64,000 nt of DNA from Cryptomeria japonica (Eukaryota; Streptophyta; Pinopsida; Cupressales; Cupressaceae), in NCBI RefSeq assembly GCF_030272615.1, contig NW_026729280.1, positions 1 to 64,000 of the forward strand, written 5' to 3'. Both the position numbers and the translations under genes were made by a program. The number at the start of each line of letters is the position of its first letter. Position 1 is the first letter of the stretch. Below the pieces are notes generated by a model. It worked only from the letters and a program-made list of their open reading frames with translations. It was not told the DNA's origin and made no database searches. This document shows positions 20,518 through 31,503 of this stretch, piece by piece.

Positions 20518-22588
20518 CATTTTTTAATTTTGTTTAAGAGGAGAAAAGAAAATAAATGATAAAATTAAATTAAATTAAATTGATTGTTAAATATTATAGT
20601 GGGCTTGAATTATCAAATAAGAAAATAAAGCAAATAATTTAATAATTTAGTTTGTGAAAAAATTGATGCAAATAGTTAAATAAGGAACATAACTATTTAA
20701 ATATAATTAATTAATAATTAATTAGTATTATTATATTTTATTTTAAACAATTTGTTAGACCAAAGTATATATTATTTCCAAGGATCTATATTATGGCATA
20801 AATTATATAGATATGTTAATATAATTGTATTTATTTTCAAATAATTTGTCAATCAAAACATTAATATAGACAACTTAAATTAATTTATATTAAAGATGTA
20901 GAAAATATTAGTTTCATTTTCATATTATATCTATTATAACAAATAGATAAATAGAATGAGGTTGATATCTTTAGTATATGTTAGATAGATGTGTTTAATA
21001 TATTCGTATCATTTTATTCTATTTTTATGTATACTTATAATTAAGAAATATGAATGCTACAATGAATCCTTGACATTTATATGATCATTAAATTTACAAT
21101 AACCATGTTTTATCCACTCACTCTATTGCCCTATTCATACCATTAAAAATATTCTTATCCACCTAAGCATTGATGTGAATACAATTATTTTATTAGTCTA
21201 TAAAATATTAAAGTTTATAGGTACTATAAGTATTTAGATTTATATATCATAAAATAAATATAAATGATAAACTATTGTTAGGTATGTTTATATGTCTTGA
21301 TATCATATTTATTCACTAATTCATATAGTTTAGTTTCAATATTTATAATTGGGTAAAAGTGCTTTGATTAAAGAAAAATTAAATTTCTTAGGTGATTCAA
21401 GTAAATGTAATCAAATCATTACTATATGGACAAAGAAATTGATAATAATTGTTTTTTCTTAGTAAATGGTCAAAGTGAATGTTTCTATTAAATTTAAAGA
21501 GTTAATACATAATTTTAAACCATATCGAAAAGGGCCAAATGGTCAAATCTCCCAATTCCATACTAGTTCACAAACTGAGAATCTACAATATCAAATTGAC
21601 AAAGGTTGAAAATAGTCTAGAACAAAAAACCAATTTAGACATCCTTGCCTCATTCTCTTGGCTCATGAGAAGATGCTAGTTTATTTCTTTGAAAGATGCT
21701 CTAGTTCCTTGAGGGTCAAATGCTCCCCATCCTCCTCTTCATCAGAGGAATCCATACTTCCCAAATCATCCAAGCACTTGTACTGCTTATATTTCTAAAC
21801 CTAGCCCTCATCTTCATCTACATCATCTCCTATAACTCTCTCAGCCCACCACTTAGCTAAAAAACCCATGAATATATATAAAAAACTCCAATCTCCTCTT
21901 GATTAAAAATTCTCTTGTCTCAAATCTCTTCTAATTCCAAGTGGTGAGAATAGGAATCCTTAGCACCTCCCTTGTCCTAGTTTTACTACAAAGTATTGTC
22001 CTCAATGCAAGATTATGAGATTGTCATCCACCACTAGCATTACTCTATCCATTTCTCCAAGAAACATTCCTTTGAAAATAAGCCAATGCAACATTTCTAC
22101 ATCCACCTTGCTATCTCTCATGTAGAGGGTTGTAGCCAACAAAACTACCAGGATGTACAAAGTCACACAATATCTGTGGTCAGTGAGGATGAACTCTAGA
22201 CACAATATTTATGATAGATGTAATGTGTTGATCTGACCGATGAAGTGTGTTGTGGTGTGGTCAACTTTGCATTCCTTTCCACCCTAAGAATGTTTACCAC
22301 ATACCTATTTCAAATTATGTTTGGCTGACTTGGAAGGTTATGTAGTCAGGAGAATAGTATAAGTAAAGGATGATTAGAATGAATGAGGTATGGAAGATAT
22401 GCAATATTTAAAAGATAAATCTGATCGATGTTTGATGTGAGAATTTGTGTGAAAGTGTGTAGTATACTATTAGGCACTAGAGGTTGTTCTGATATTACTG
22501 TTTGTGAGAATTGCATGATATGACAACTTGAGAATGGAAGAAGGACATGATATAACAAATTATTTTCCAAGCAGTGATAGTGCAATAA
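20518..22588. other. AT-rich gene-free region
   Basis: About 2 kb, very AT-rich to 21550. At about 21650-21840 the minus strand reads an acidic stretch (DDLGSMDSSDEEEDGEHLTL) in a short open segment between stops. It may be a gene or gag remnant, but I cannot identify it. Nothing else is supported. Confidence 0.5.
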
Positions 22589-23190
22589 ATGAAATCAGAG
22601 AACTCAAGTGGCAACACCTTAAATGATGAAGATATAATGGAGAAGATCTTGATGACCCTACTAGAAAGCTACAATGATAAGATTTTTTTTATTGAAGAGG
22701 TATATGAGGCAAATAAGTTCACTAGGGGATAACTATATGACACTCTGACCTTGTTTGAGACGAGGAAGTTTTCAAAAGACACAGCTAAATCTAAGACAAC
22801 CTTTAAAGCTACTATGGAAGACTCGGATGATGAAATCTTGGATGAGATGGAAGAAAATTTTGTGAGGAAGTTGAAGAAAGGAACCAAAAAATATAAAGGT
22901 ATGTCACCTCTTAAATGTTCTAGCTATGTAAAGATTGGTCACTTGGTTAGTAGGTGTCCAGAGAAAGGAGCAAGACAAAAATTTAGAGAGGGTAAAAGAA
23001 AGTTTAATAAGAAAGCCTATTATGTTAAAGATGATATTGGTATTTCAGATGATGAATTAGATTATGAAGAAGGTGATTTTTTATTTTTGCTAGAAAAGGA
23101 TGTACTTAAGATTGATGTTTCTAACATGTTATCTTTGGAGACTGTTAAAACTATTTCTACTGCTTTACATTCTAGAAGCGATACAAATTA
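22589..23190 (+). pseudogene. gag: Copia C gag C-terminal half
   Basis: A frame from 22589 reads DEDIMEKILMTLLESYNDK and FTRG, stop, LYDTLTLFETRKF, the usual copia gag C-terminal core. It continues to a zinc knuckle near 22915-22960, CSSYVKIGHLVSRC, where the second Cys is Tyr, followed by an acidic tail (DDELDYEEGDF). It ends at a stop just before the protease. The N-terminal half is missing. Confidence 0.82.
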
Positions 23191-23540
23191 GTGGATAATT
23201 TATAGTGGATGTTCAAATTATATGACTAGTGATAAGAGTAAGTTTGTAAAACTTGAGAAATATGATGGAGGTTTTGTTAGGTTCGGAGCTGAAGAAAAAA
23301 AAAAATTGTAGGAATTAGTTCTATTACCTTTGATGGAAAGCATAATAATTACAATATTTACTATGAAAATGGTTTGTATAAAAATCTACTAAGTGTTGGA
23401 CAAATTTGTGAAAATGGCTACAATGTTATGTTTCAGGATGGTGGTTGCAAGATCCGGAAGAGATTTGGAACTATTATTGTAGTGAGGAAAAGGATAAACT
23501 AGAGGGAGCTAAAAAAAATTATTTGTTATCTATTCAATGA
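23191..23540 (+). pseudogene. Copia C protease remnant, catalytic Asp lost
   Basis: WIIYSGCSNYMTSDKSKF shows the protease active site with DSG changed to YSG, which removes the catalytic aspartate. LYKNLLSVGQICENGYNVMF is the conserved C-terminal segment. An A-run near 23288 shifts the frame. Confidence 0.8.
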
Positions 23541-24430
23541 TAGCTAGCTCTAGCATAGAAAGATGTGTCATGTCAACTTTGACAATTTGGTGAAGTTTAG
23601 TTCAACTTGTGTAGTAAGAGATTTACCAAGGTCGACCAAACCAGATAACAATATTTGTAAAGAATATCAAGAAGGAAAGAAGATAAAAGGAACATGTAGA
23701 GAAAAGGAACAATCTTCTACCAGACTATTGGACTTCATGCACATAGACCTATGTGGTCTTACTAGAACAAGGATTATACAAGGTGAGAGATATTTCATGC
23801 TCTTAATTGATAATAATTATAGAATGACATGGGTTGCATTTTTAAAAGAGAAATTAGAAGCATTAGGAAAATTCAAAATATTCAAGAAAAGAGTTGAGAA
23901 TGAAGTTGATAGAAGAATTAAGTGTTTGAGGACTGATAGAGGAGGAGAATTTATTTTCGATGAGTTTAACAATTTATGTGAGAAACATGGAATTAGAAGA
24001 AAACTATCTACCCCTAGAACACCACAACAAAATGGTGTAGTGGAAAGAATGATTAGAACCATACAAGAGGCAGCAATAATGATGATTAAAGGAGTAGAAC
24101 TACCAGAGTTTTAGTGGAGAGAAGCTATAGATACAGTAGTATACACCCTTAATAAAATTTTATTTTGGAAAAGATATGGGAAGACATCATATGAGCTATG
24201 GCATGGAACGATTCTAACAGTAAAGTATTTCAAGCTATTCAGAAGGAGATGTTATATTTAGAGAGATGAGGATAATCTTGGAAAATTTGATAGCAAAGCA
24301 GATGAAGGTATATTCCTAGGATACTCTACAAGAAGCAAAGCATATCAGTGTTACAACAAAAGGCTAAACAAAATTGTTGAAAGTGTAAATGTGAAGGTTG
24401 ATAAAGACATTTATGAAGATCTAATAAATT
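23541..24430 (+). pseudogene. Copia C integrase, catalytic residues kept
   Basis: The open part 23563-24114 reads CHVNFDNLVKFSS, then ICKEYQEGKK where CxEC is usual (the last Cys is Tyr). The core is MHIDLCGL (first Asp), RTDRGGEF (second Asp) and QQNGVVERM (Glu), so the DDE triad is present. A TAG at 24114 (expected Trp in the FW-EA motif) ends the frame, and FLGYSTRSKAYQCYNK follows near 24320. Flanking stops still prevent a full enzyme. Confidence 0.87.
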
Positions 24431-24679
24431 AGAAGGATATGATTCAGATGAGTCCATTGACAAGTAAAAGGAGGAGGAAAATAAAGAAAAATAAAAGGAA
24501 AATTAAACTCAGGATGCTCTGAGAACTACATCAAAGACTCTGAGGTATGTACAGGGGAATCACTTCGAGGATCAAATTATTGGAAATAAGAATAGATGAA
24601 TTATCACAATGAGTAAGGAAACTCAAGAATAAGTTTTGTTATGTTTTCTTTCTGAGACTAAACCAAAGTCACTAGAATA

Positions 24680-25522
24680 AGCTTGTAGTGATCAAAATTG
24701 GATAAAAGAAATGAGAGAAGAACTAGACTAGATTGAGAAAAATTAAACATGGGAACTTTTGCACAGGCCTACATATAAAAATGTAATTTGAACAATGTGA
24801 GTGTTCCAAAACAAGTGGGATGAAGATAAAAAGGTTGTAAGAAACAGATCAAGTTTAGTTTTAAAGGGTTATACTCAAGTTAAAGGCATTGACTTTGAGG
24901 AAACATGTGCTCCAATTGCTCGGATGGAAGCTATTAGAATGTTCTCGACCTTTGCAGAGTTGAAGGATTTTAAACTTTATTAGATGGATGTAAAATTAAT
25001 ATTTTTTAATAGAGAACTGAAAAAAGAAGTTTATATTGAACAACCAAAGGATTTAAGTTGAGAGATGATCCATATATTATTTGTAGGCTGAACAAGGCTT
25101 TTTATGCATTGAAACAAGATCTTGGAGCTTGGTATGGAATGCTAGACATGTATTTGAGTGGTCAAGTTTTTCAAAAGAGATTTGTTGACAATAATCTCTA
25201 TTTCAAAGTTGACTTAGGTAAAATCTTAATATTTTTAGTGTATGTTGATGATATAATATTCATAGAAAATGATGGTATGTGTAAAAGTTTTGTTGGTGAG
25301 ATATAGAAGGAGATGTCCATGTTCAGTGAGTTAAATTTATTTCTTTGATTGCAAGTGACTCAAAATAGTAAAGGAATTTTTAGTTTTCAATTTAAATATG
25401 TCAAAGAACTTTTGAATTTTGGGTTGGAGAATTCTAAACCGGTGTGTACACCTTGACCACCAGATACAAGTTAACAAAAGATGATAAATCTCCTAAGACT
25501 GATGCAAGTAACTACAATTCGT
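24680..25522 (+). pseudogene. Copia C reverse transcriptase, incomplete
   Basis: The pieces are VFQNKWDEDKKVVRNRSS, KGYTQVKGIDFEETCAPIAR, then a TAG before MDVK, then VYIEQPKDLS. After a frame change come LNKAFYALKQDLGAWYG and the catalytic YVDDIIF near 25240-25260, then LLNFGLENSKPVCTP. The sequence stops being copia at about 25522, before the RNase H. Confidence 0.87.
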
Positions 25523-26126
25523 ATTGGAAATTGACACTCATCTGGTGGATGCAATTTTTTGGGTTGATAGGTTGCTACATTTTTTTGAGTTTTTTATCTA
25601 AGCGGGAGCCTTAGAAATTTTAATCTGGTGTATAGGTTTCAATACTTAGTCATTTTTCATGAGTGTTTCCATCAACGCCAAATGGGGAGATTGGTGGCAA
25701 TTGACACTCATCTAGTGGATATTGATGCATGAATAATGGTCTAGGGTTGTCATTGATAGAAAATCTCCTTGAAAATCCTATCTATTAATCATGTATTTTG
25801 ATATCCAGAAGTTATTGGGATCTAATGACAGACTATCGATATTTTAGGATAAGTAGTGTAGTTTTGGTTCGGAAGCTTTTCAGTGATTGTGGTGGTGAGA
25901 TTCATGCATGCGGTGATAGGGATGACTTTTGGAAGTTATTTTTAGATCATTTGATGGATCTACATATGTTTTATAATCTAGTTCAAGTTGAATCATGATT
26001 ACACATTACACTACATGTTGACTTGACAATTGTTTATTTGTGGTTGTGGATATCTAAGACCAGTGTAGAAGATCTTTTCGGTGAATGATATGATGCGATA
26101 TGAGAAAGTAGTGATCGAGAAATAAT
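25523..26126 (+). other. LTR-like fragment with polypurine tract
   Basis: A motif ttgg..aattgacactcatct.gtggat occurs at 25524 and again at 25691. The second copy directly follows ccaaatggggaga (25678-25690), which looks like the polypurine tracts in elements D and E. The region from 25692 on may therefore be the start of a 3' LTR, and the first copy a piece of the same family. No matching partner LTR is seen, and the rest to 26126 holds nothing else I recognise. Confidence 0.45.
25678..25690 (+). other. Polypurine-tract-like site
   Basis: ccaaatggggaga precedes an LTR-like start (tggtggcaattgac). By position and composition it fits a plus-strand primer of a copia element, possibly C or a relative. 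Confidence 0.45.
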
Positions 26127-26699
26127 TTTCCATATTTATTTGGTTTCTTTCCTTACTTATTCAACCCTGCCAATCATTAGCCTATTTACCCTATTCCTGC
26201 TCCTGAATTCCCTTTTATTGACTTCTTGAATGAGTCCATGTGCTTCTTCTTGAGAGATATAAGTGTAGACAATTATCAGTTCACACTCTTGAATCTCTTT
26301 ATCTACGCTATTGGTGGTCAACCTCCTAGCATCAAGAATATTGTACAGATCCATTGTGATTGTACGTTCCAATTCAATCAAGCATTTGTTGAAGTTATGT
26401 AAATACAAAACAACGACTTCCTCAACTTTCATTTGATCATTCTAAACAAGATTTTCATAATATGCTCCAATGTTTTTCCGATTACCATCAACAATTATTT
26501 CATCAATCAATTTCTCTATTGTCAATGGGAGAACAAAGGTATATTTACCTTGTAGATAAATAGACTCAATGTCTTCATCAAGCTCGATCCAAAGCTTTCT
26601 TCCTCTCTTAAGTCTTCCAGTCAGATTAGGTTCAAATTTAATCTTCTTGCTCTGCTGAGCTCCACCGGACTATGGTTTTCCTAATCACCCTTACAAATT
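26127..26699 (-). repeat. Left arm of large inverted repeat (K family)
   Basis: This 573-bp arm is the reverse complement, at roughly 85 percent by eye, of 26731-27303, with a 31-nt spacer. The innermost 17 bp (aatcacccttacaaatt, 26683-26699) match exactly. The arm contains the better preserved K reading frame. Both arms end at the same word (aaataaatatggaaaa), so the match has sharp limits. Confidence 0.88.
26157..26655 (-). pseudogene. K coding-like frame, unrecognised
   Basis: A minus-strand frame of about 166 codons has a single internal stop (after AYYENLV). It begins in a basic stretch (QQSKKIKFEPNLTGRLKRGR), then an acidic one (WIELDEDIESIY), then LPLTIEKLIDEIIVDGNRKN and a charged, probably helical, C-terminal half (MKVEEVVVLYLHNFNKCLIE, SQEEAHGLIQEVNKREF). 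The same protein pattern is kept in the other arms despite about 15 percent nucleotide difference, which suggests past selection on protein. I do not recognise the family. Candidates are an extra ORF of a retroelement or a decayed host gene. No function is assigned. Confidence 0.5.
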
Positions 26700-26730
26700 A
26701 TCCTTCCAAAAAAAGCTAATAAGAAAGGAG

Positions 26731-27303
26731 AATTTGTAAGGGTGATTAGGAAACAACAATCTGGTGGAGCTCAGTAGAGCAAGAAGACTAAATCTAAACC
26801 TACTCTAACTGAAAGACCTAAGAGAGGAATAAAGCTTAGGACTGAGCTTGATGAAGACCTCAAGTCGAGTGACTAGCAAGGTACATATACCTTTGTTTGG
26901 GTCATTGACAATAGAGAAATTAATTGATGAAATAATTATTGATCGTAATCTGAAAAATATTGGAGCATATTAGGAAAATCTTATTGAGAATGATCAAAGG
27001 AAAGTTGAGGAAGTTGTTCTTTTGCATATACACAACTTCAGCAAATCCTTGATTTTATTGGAACATAGCATCCCAAAGCTTCTATACAATATTATTTAGC
27101 TACGAGATTGACTGCCAAAAAAGCAGATAAAGAGATGAAAGAGCCTAAACTAATAAATGTTTGCACTTGTATCTCTCAAGAAGAAGCACATAGACTCATT
27201 GAGAAAGCCAATAAAAAGGAATTCAGGACCAAGAATAGGGTAAACATGCTAATAATTGTCAAGGTTGAAGAAGTAAGGAAAGAAACCAAATAAATATGGA
27301 AAA
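26731..27303 (+). repeat. Right arm of large inverted repeat (K family)
   Basis: The plus-strand partner of 26127-26699. It carries the same K coding pattern but with more stops; its best open part is 27108-27293 (CTCISQEEAHRLIEKANKKE). It is also the start of tandem-duplication copy 1 and recurs at about 30812-31384. Confidence 0.88.
27108..27293 (+). pseudogene. K frame remnant, right arm
   Basis: A plus-strand remnant of the K sequence, KADKEMKEPKLINVCTCISQ, then EEAHRLIEKANKKEF and NRVNMLIIVKVEE. It is aligned with the left-arm frame and is cut off upstream by stops and a frame change. Function unknown. Confidence 0.45.
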
Positions 27304-27422
27304 GGATGATAAAAAAATAACCCTCTATATAATGATGTCACTCGAAAGGAAGACATTTCCCATCTAGAAGTACAGGAAGGTGTCTCAGATGATCAACAAA
27401 ATGTAACTCTTGATGTTGAGAT

Positions 27423-28413
27423 TATTGGCCATTTGGTGGAATTGATTATGGGTTGCATTGACGTTTTGTTATTGATGTCAACACTAGTTGTTTGGATTCT
27501 TTACCGGCACCCTTCTGGTCCCAGTAAGTTCAGTGGTTTTTGGTTAACTTTGATCTTACATGATCTGGTGATGGAATTGGCTTATTGATAATGTCTATGC
27601 TCATATTTGGTTAGTTGGTTTTGGTCTGGTGATTGGATGCTATCCTACTTACACAAAATATTGGTTTCTAGTTCTGGTGAGGGTTTCACCGGCAGATCTT
27701 TTGGTGGAGATCTTTGATGCATTGCATAATCGGTGTTGGTACAACTTCTAATGGAGTTTTAGGATGTTGTTGGTAATCTTGTTCAAGAATTGGCATTTGG
27801 AGATCATTACTTAAGCATGTGGACCTATACTTGGTGCCAGTTGATCTAGGTTATGGACCGACATTAATGTAACATGTGGATAGGAATTATTATTGTATTT
27901 TCGGGATGTCTTATGCATTGGATATTATTTGTTTTAGTCTAAGGCCGACATGGTTTGTAATGATGTAATTGGTTTATTGTTTGGTAGCCGACCTGAATGT
28001 TTATGGTTGAGGGTTTGTAAAAATAAGATGCAAGATCTCATTGTAGATCATCATGGTCATTGTAAGAGGTCATAGTTAAGGAATGTAATGTGCGAATATT
28101 GTAATATCATTCAGACATAGGAGTTGGTTGATCAATGAAGATTGAATTGGGTTTTTAAGAGGATTTAGTCATCTGATATTAAACCTAACTGGAATCATAC
28201 TAAGGCATTGGAGATGCTATGTTTTGCAGTTCAACACTTCTCCCAATTGTAGTCTAGATTTGTATGTAGTTAATGAGACTCCTTTTTTGATGAGCAGTAC
28301 TATATAGGTTGTTGGCCTTCCTGCAAGTGCACTCCCCTTCATTTTAAATTCACATACTTACTATAGAAGTATTATCTAACTATGGGTAGGCTTGCCACTA
28401 TGGTTTTTCCCTT
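27423..28413 (+). repeat. D-family 5' LTR, first part (duplication copy 1)
   Basis: It starts tattggccatttggtggaat, where the 3' LTR of D at 42692 starts tgttggccatttggtggaat, and follows that LTR for about 970 bp. It then stops at ccctt where copia G is inserted. The remaining LTR end is absent here because the duplicate ends inside G. Confidence 0.85.
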
Positions 28414-28790
28414 TGTTAAGGATATAGCTTCATTCGGATTGAAGCAAGTAATATATAACAATATTGAGTGAAGGGTCATGTCCCCATAGGTTCATGACTC
28501 TACATGGCATAAGCCACGTATAAGTCATGCACCTATTTGGACATGACTCTTCATCCTTTTATTTATAGGCATCGACACTTGCTGTGAACTAAAACCAATA
28601 ACTGTGGTAGTTTCACAAACCAACAAGCTGTCGATATTATCATAGAATACTAATAGTTAGAGTTATATATATATATATATATACACATCAGAGGTAAAAC
28701 ATATTCATTGTAGTGATCTTATTAAAGTCTATCCTCACTACATATTACAATACTATTGTATTCTCTATCTCTGATCTAAATTCCTTAACA
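28414..28790 (+). repeat. 5' LTR of copia G'
   Basis: 377 bp, TGTTAAGGATAT...CCTTAACA, with a TA microsatellite at about 28664-28682. Differs from 32496-32885 by about 2 percent. Confidence 0.92.
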
Positions 28791-28901
28791 TGGTATCAGA
28801 GCCACATTGGTAGAGAAATAATAAAATAGTGACACCTCTTTTCTAAAAAAAATTCAGACTTGCACTCAGAATCAAAGGAAAATTAATCATGGTGAATAGT
28901 G

Positions 28902-30742
28902 TTAGAGTGGAGGATAGACTTGAAGGCGCATCCAACTTCATCTCATGGAGAATTTGAATAACAACAATTCTTCAAAAACTCAAACTAGATGCATACATAG
29001 AAGAAGATACTAAGATGCTAGAAGATGAGCCAGAGAAAACAACCTAGAAAAGACACAACAACAAGGCTAAGAAACTCATAATCGATGCTGTTAAAGATCA
29101 CATTCTCCCAACTATCTCAAAACTAACTACAGCTTATGATATGTTCAAGACCATTCAAAACTCATATGAAATAAATAATGCAAGAAGATTTCTCACTTTT
29201 AAACAACAATTAATGCATATCTACATGAACAAAGGAGAAACAATCACATCCTATTTCATGAGGATTTCAGAATTAAAAGACCAATTGTCAACTATTGATA
29301 ATAATATAGATGATATGGAGCTATCTCTAATAGCACTTAAGGGGTTACCATCCAATTAGGAATCCTTTATTCAAGGCATTAGTGCTCATCTGACACTACC
29401 AAAATTCGATCAACTTAAGGATGATTGTTCTCAAGAATAATCTCGACCAATCACAAGAGGATTGGGTTCATACAAAGGGGGAGAAATTCAAGCACTACAT
29501 GCTAACACAAGAAAGAAAGGGAAGAAAAGGAAGTTCAAATGGAAGAGAGGAAATAATCACAAAAGGAAAGACTTGTCCAAGATTCAATGGTACAAGTGTG
29601 ATAAATTTGGACACACTCACAGGTTCTGCCCAAAAAGAAAGAAAGCTCAAGCAACCACAGCTGAAGTCAAGGAAGTAGAGAATCCTCTATTTTTCTTATC
29701 CTTATCAAGTGAACTAAACTCAAAGAAACATATGTGGATAATTTATAGTGGAGCATCTTGACACATAACTAGTTTTAGAGATCAATTTGAAACCTTTGAA
29801 GGCCACTCAACTGAAGAAGTTATAATAGGAGACAATTCTACCTATCTAGTGAAAGGAATTGGGACCTGCTCAATTCAATTAAGAACAAGAGTTACATTAC
29901 AATTGAAATATGTTCTCTGTGTACCAGGTATCAAAAGGAATTTGGTCTCTGATTCAGGACTAGCTGATCAAGGATATCGTGTCACCTTCCATGAAGATAA
30001 AGTTCTACTCTAGCCTAAAATCTCCAACATAAAGAATGTTATTCCTATAGGATCTAGAGATGGTAGTTTATACAAATTATGTAATACTCAAAAACAAGCA
30101 CTAAATCATGAAGTATCAAACTCTAATGAAATTTGGCATAGAAGATTAGGACATCTTTGATTTAGTGCCCTACCTTCTATACAAAAAATTACCATAGGAT
30201 TACCCAATCTAAAATCTGATCATGTTGGAACTTGTAAAGGATGTGCTCTAGGGAAGAACTCAAAAGGGTCCTTTCCCTCAAGTTAACACAAATCAAAAGT
30301 TGTACTACAACTTGTCCACACTGATTTGTGTGGTCCAATGTCATTACCATCACTAGGGGGATTCTTATATTACATGATATTTGTTGATGATTACTCTAGG
30401 AAAACTTGGATCTATTTCATAAAACTCAAAGAATCAAATGAAGTGTTATTGAAATTTAAAGAATTTAAGGCCCTAGTGGAAAATCAAATTGGGAAGAAAA
30501 TAAATACTCTAAGATCAGATAATGGGGGTGAATATATCTCTAAAATTTTTAAAGAATTATGCATTTCTATTGGGATTAAGAGAGATTGTATTGTACCTTA
30601 TAATCCTCAATAAAATGGAGTTGCAGAAAGAAAAAAATAGAACCATCATCGAAGCTGCAAAGCCATGATGCATGATCAAAATCTACGTATCTCATTTTGG
30701 GATGAAGCCTCAAATACAAATGTGTACATTCAAAATAGATGC
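28902..30742 (+). pseudogene. gag-pol: Copia G' gag-protease-integrase, shared stops
   Basis: The gag core (MFKTIQNSYEINNARRFLTF, HIYMNKGETITSYFMRISEL), the knuckle WYKCDKFGHTHRFC (first Cys is Trp) and the protease IIYSGAS (catalytic Asp is Tyr). The integrase core has VHTDLCGP, RSDNGGEY and GVAERK. Stops after ALKGLPSN, after SGAS, after DKVLL, after FPSS and after YNPQ are identical to copy 2. The frame is otherwise conserved, so decay is mainly by point changes. Confidence 0.9.
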
Positions 30743-30764
30743 TAATAAGAAAGGAGAATTTGTA
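30741..30764 (+). other. Junction filler between duplication copies
   Basis: gctaataagaaaggagaatttgta sits between the copies and equals 26715-26738 (and 30796-30819). It is a short templated insert at the duplication joint. Confidence 0.8.
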
Positions 30765-31176
30765 ATCACCCTTACAAATTATCCTTCCAACAAAAGCTAA
30801 TAAGAAAGGAGAATTTGTAAGGGTGATTAGGAAACAACAATCTGGTGGAGCTTAGTAGAGCAAGAAGACTAAATCTGAACCTACTCTAACTGAAAGACCT
30901 AAGAGAGGAATAAAGCTTAGGACTGAGCTTGATGAAGACCTCAAGTCTAGTGACTAGCAAGGTAAATATACCTTTGTTTGGGTCATTAACAATAGATAAA
31001 TTAATTGATGAAATAATTATTGATCGTAATCTGAAAAATATTGGAGCATATTAGGAAAATCTTATTGAGAATGATCAAAGGAAAGTTGAGGAAGCTGTTC
31101 TTTTGCATATACACAAATTCAGCAAATCCTTGATTTTATTGGAACATAGCATCCCAAAGCTTCTATACAATATAAT

Positions 31177-31374
31177 TTGGCTACGAGATTGACCACCAAA
31201 AAAGCAGATAAAGAGATGAAAGAGCCTTTACTAATAAATGTTTGCACTTGTATCTCTCAAGAAGAAGCACATAGACTCATTGAGAAAGCCAATAAAAAGG
31301 AATTCAGGACCAAGAATAGGGTAAACATGCTAATAATTGTCAGGGTTGAAGAAGTAAGGAAAGAAACCAAATAA
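31177..31374 (+). pseudogene. K frame remnant, duplication copy 2
   Basis: The duplicate of the remnant at 27108-27293 (TTKKADKEMKEPLLINVCTC..., NRVNMLIIVRVEE). It lies about 130 bp before the D LTR. Unrecognised family. Confidence 0.45.
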
Positions 31375-31503
31375 ATATGGAAAAGGATGATAAAAAAATA
31401 ACCCTCTATATAATGATGTCGCTCGAAAGGAAGACATTTCCCATCTAGAAGTATAGGAAGGTGTCTCAGATGATCAACAAAATGTAACTCTTGATGTTGA
31501 GAT

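Larger units (their letters stand above)
22589..25522 (+). mobile_element. Copia element C, truncated at both ends
   Basis: A plus-strand gag-protease-integrase-RT series of the same type as D and E, but without LTR, primer site, gag N-terminus, RT end or RNase H. It breaks off at about 25522 inside the RT C-terminal region (KDDKSPKTDASNYN) and is joined to an LTR-like fragment. Stops and frameshifts are common. Confidence 0.88.
26684..30740 (+). repeat. Tandem segmental duplication, copy 1
   Basis: It matches 30765-34836 at about 98 percent by eye. It contains the K right arm, the first part of the D LTR (27423-28413) and the 5' part of copia G (28414-30740). It ends abruptly inside the G integrase, at a point where copy 2 continues (30742 aligns with 34836). 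Confidence 0.93.
28414..30742 (+). mobile_element. Copia G', truncated duplicate
   Basis: The 5' LTR (28414-28790), primer site (28791-28803), gag, protease and integrase start of element G, cut at 30742 by the duplication joint. It arose with the tandem block, not by its own insertion. A private TGA lies in the pre-integrase region (LGHL, stop, FSALP), and one extra A near 30635 shifts the frame after GVAERK. Confidence 0.92.

Noticed and set aside
21650-21840. Acidic minus-strand segment as a gene
   Set aside because: Too short, with stops on both sides and no recognisable motif; noted only in the gene-free entry.
28660-28690. TA repeat as a TATA promoter of a host gene
   Set aside because: It is a microsatellite inside the LTR of G and varies in length between the two duplicate copies and the 3' LTR.
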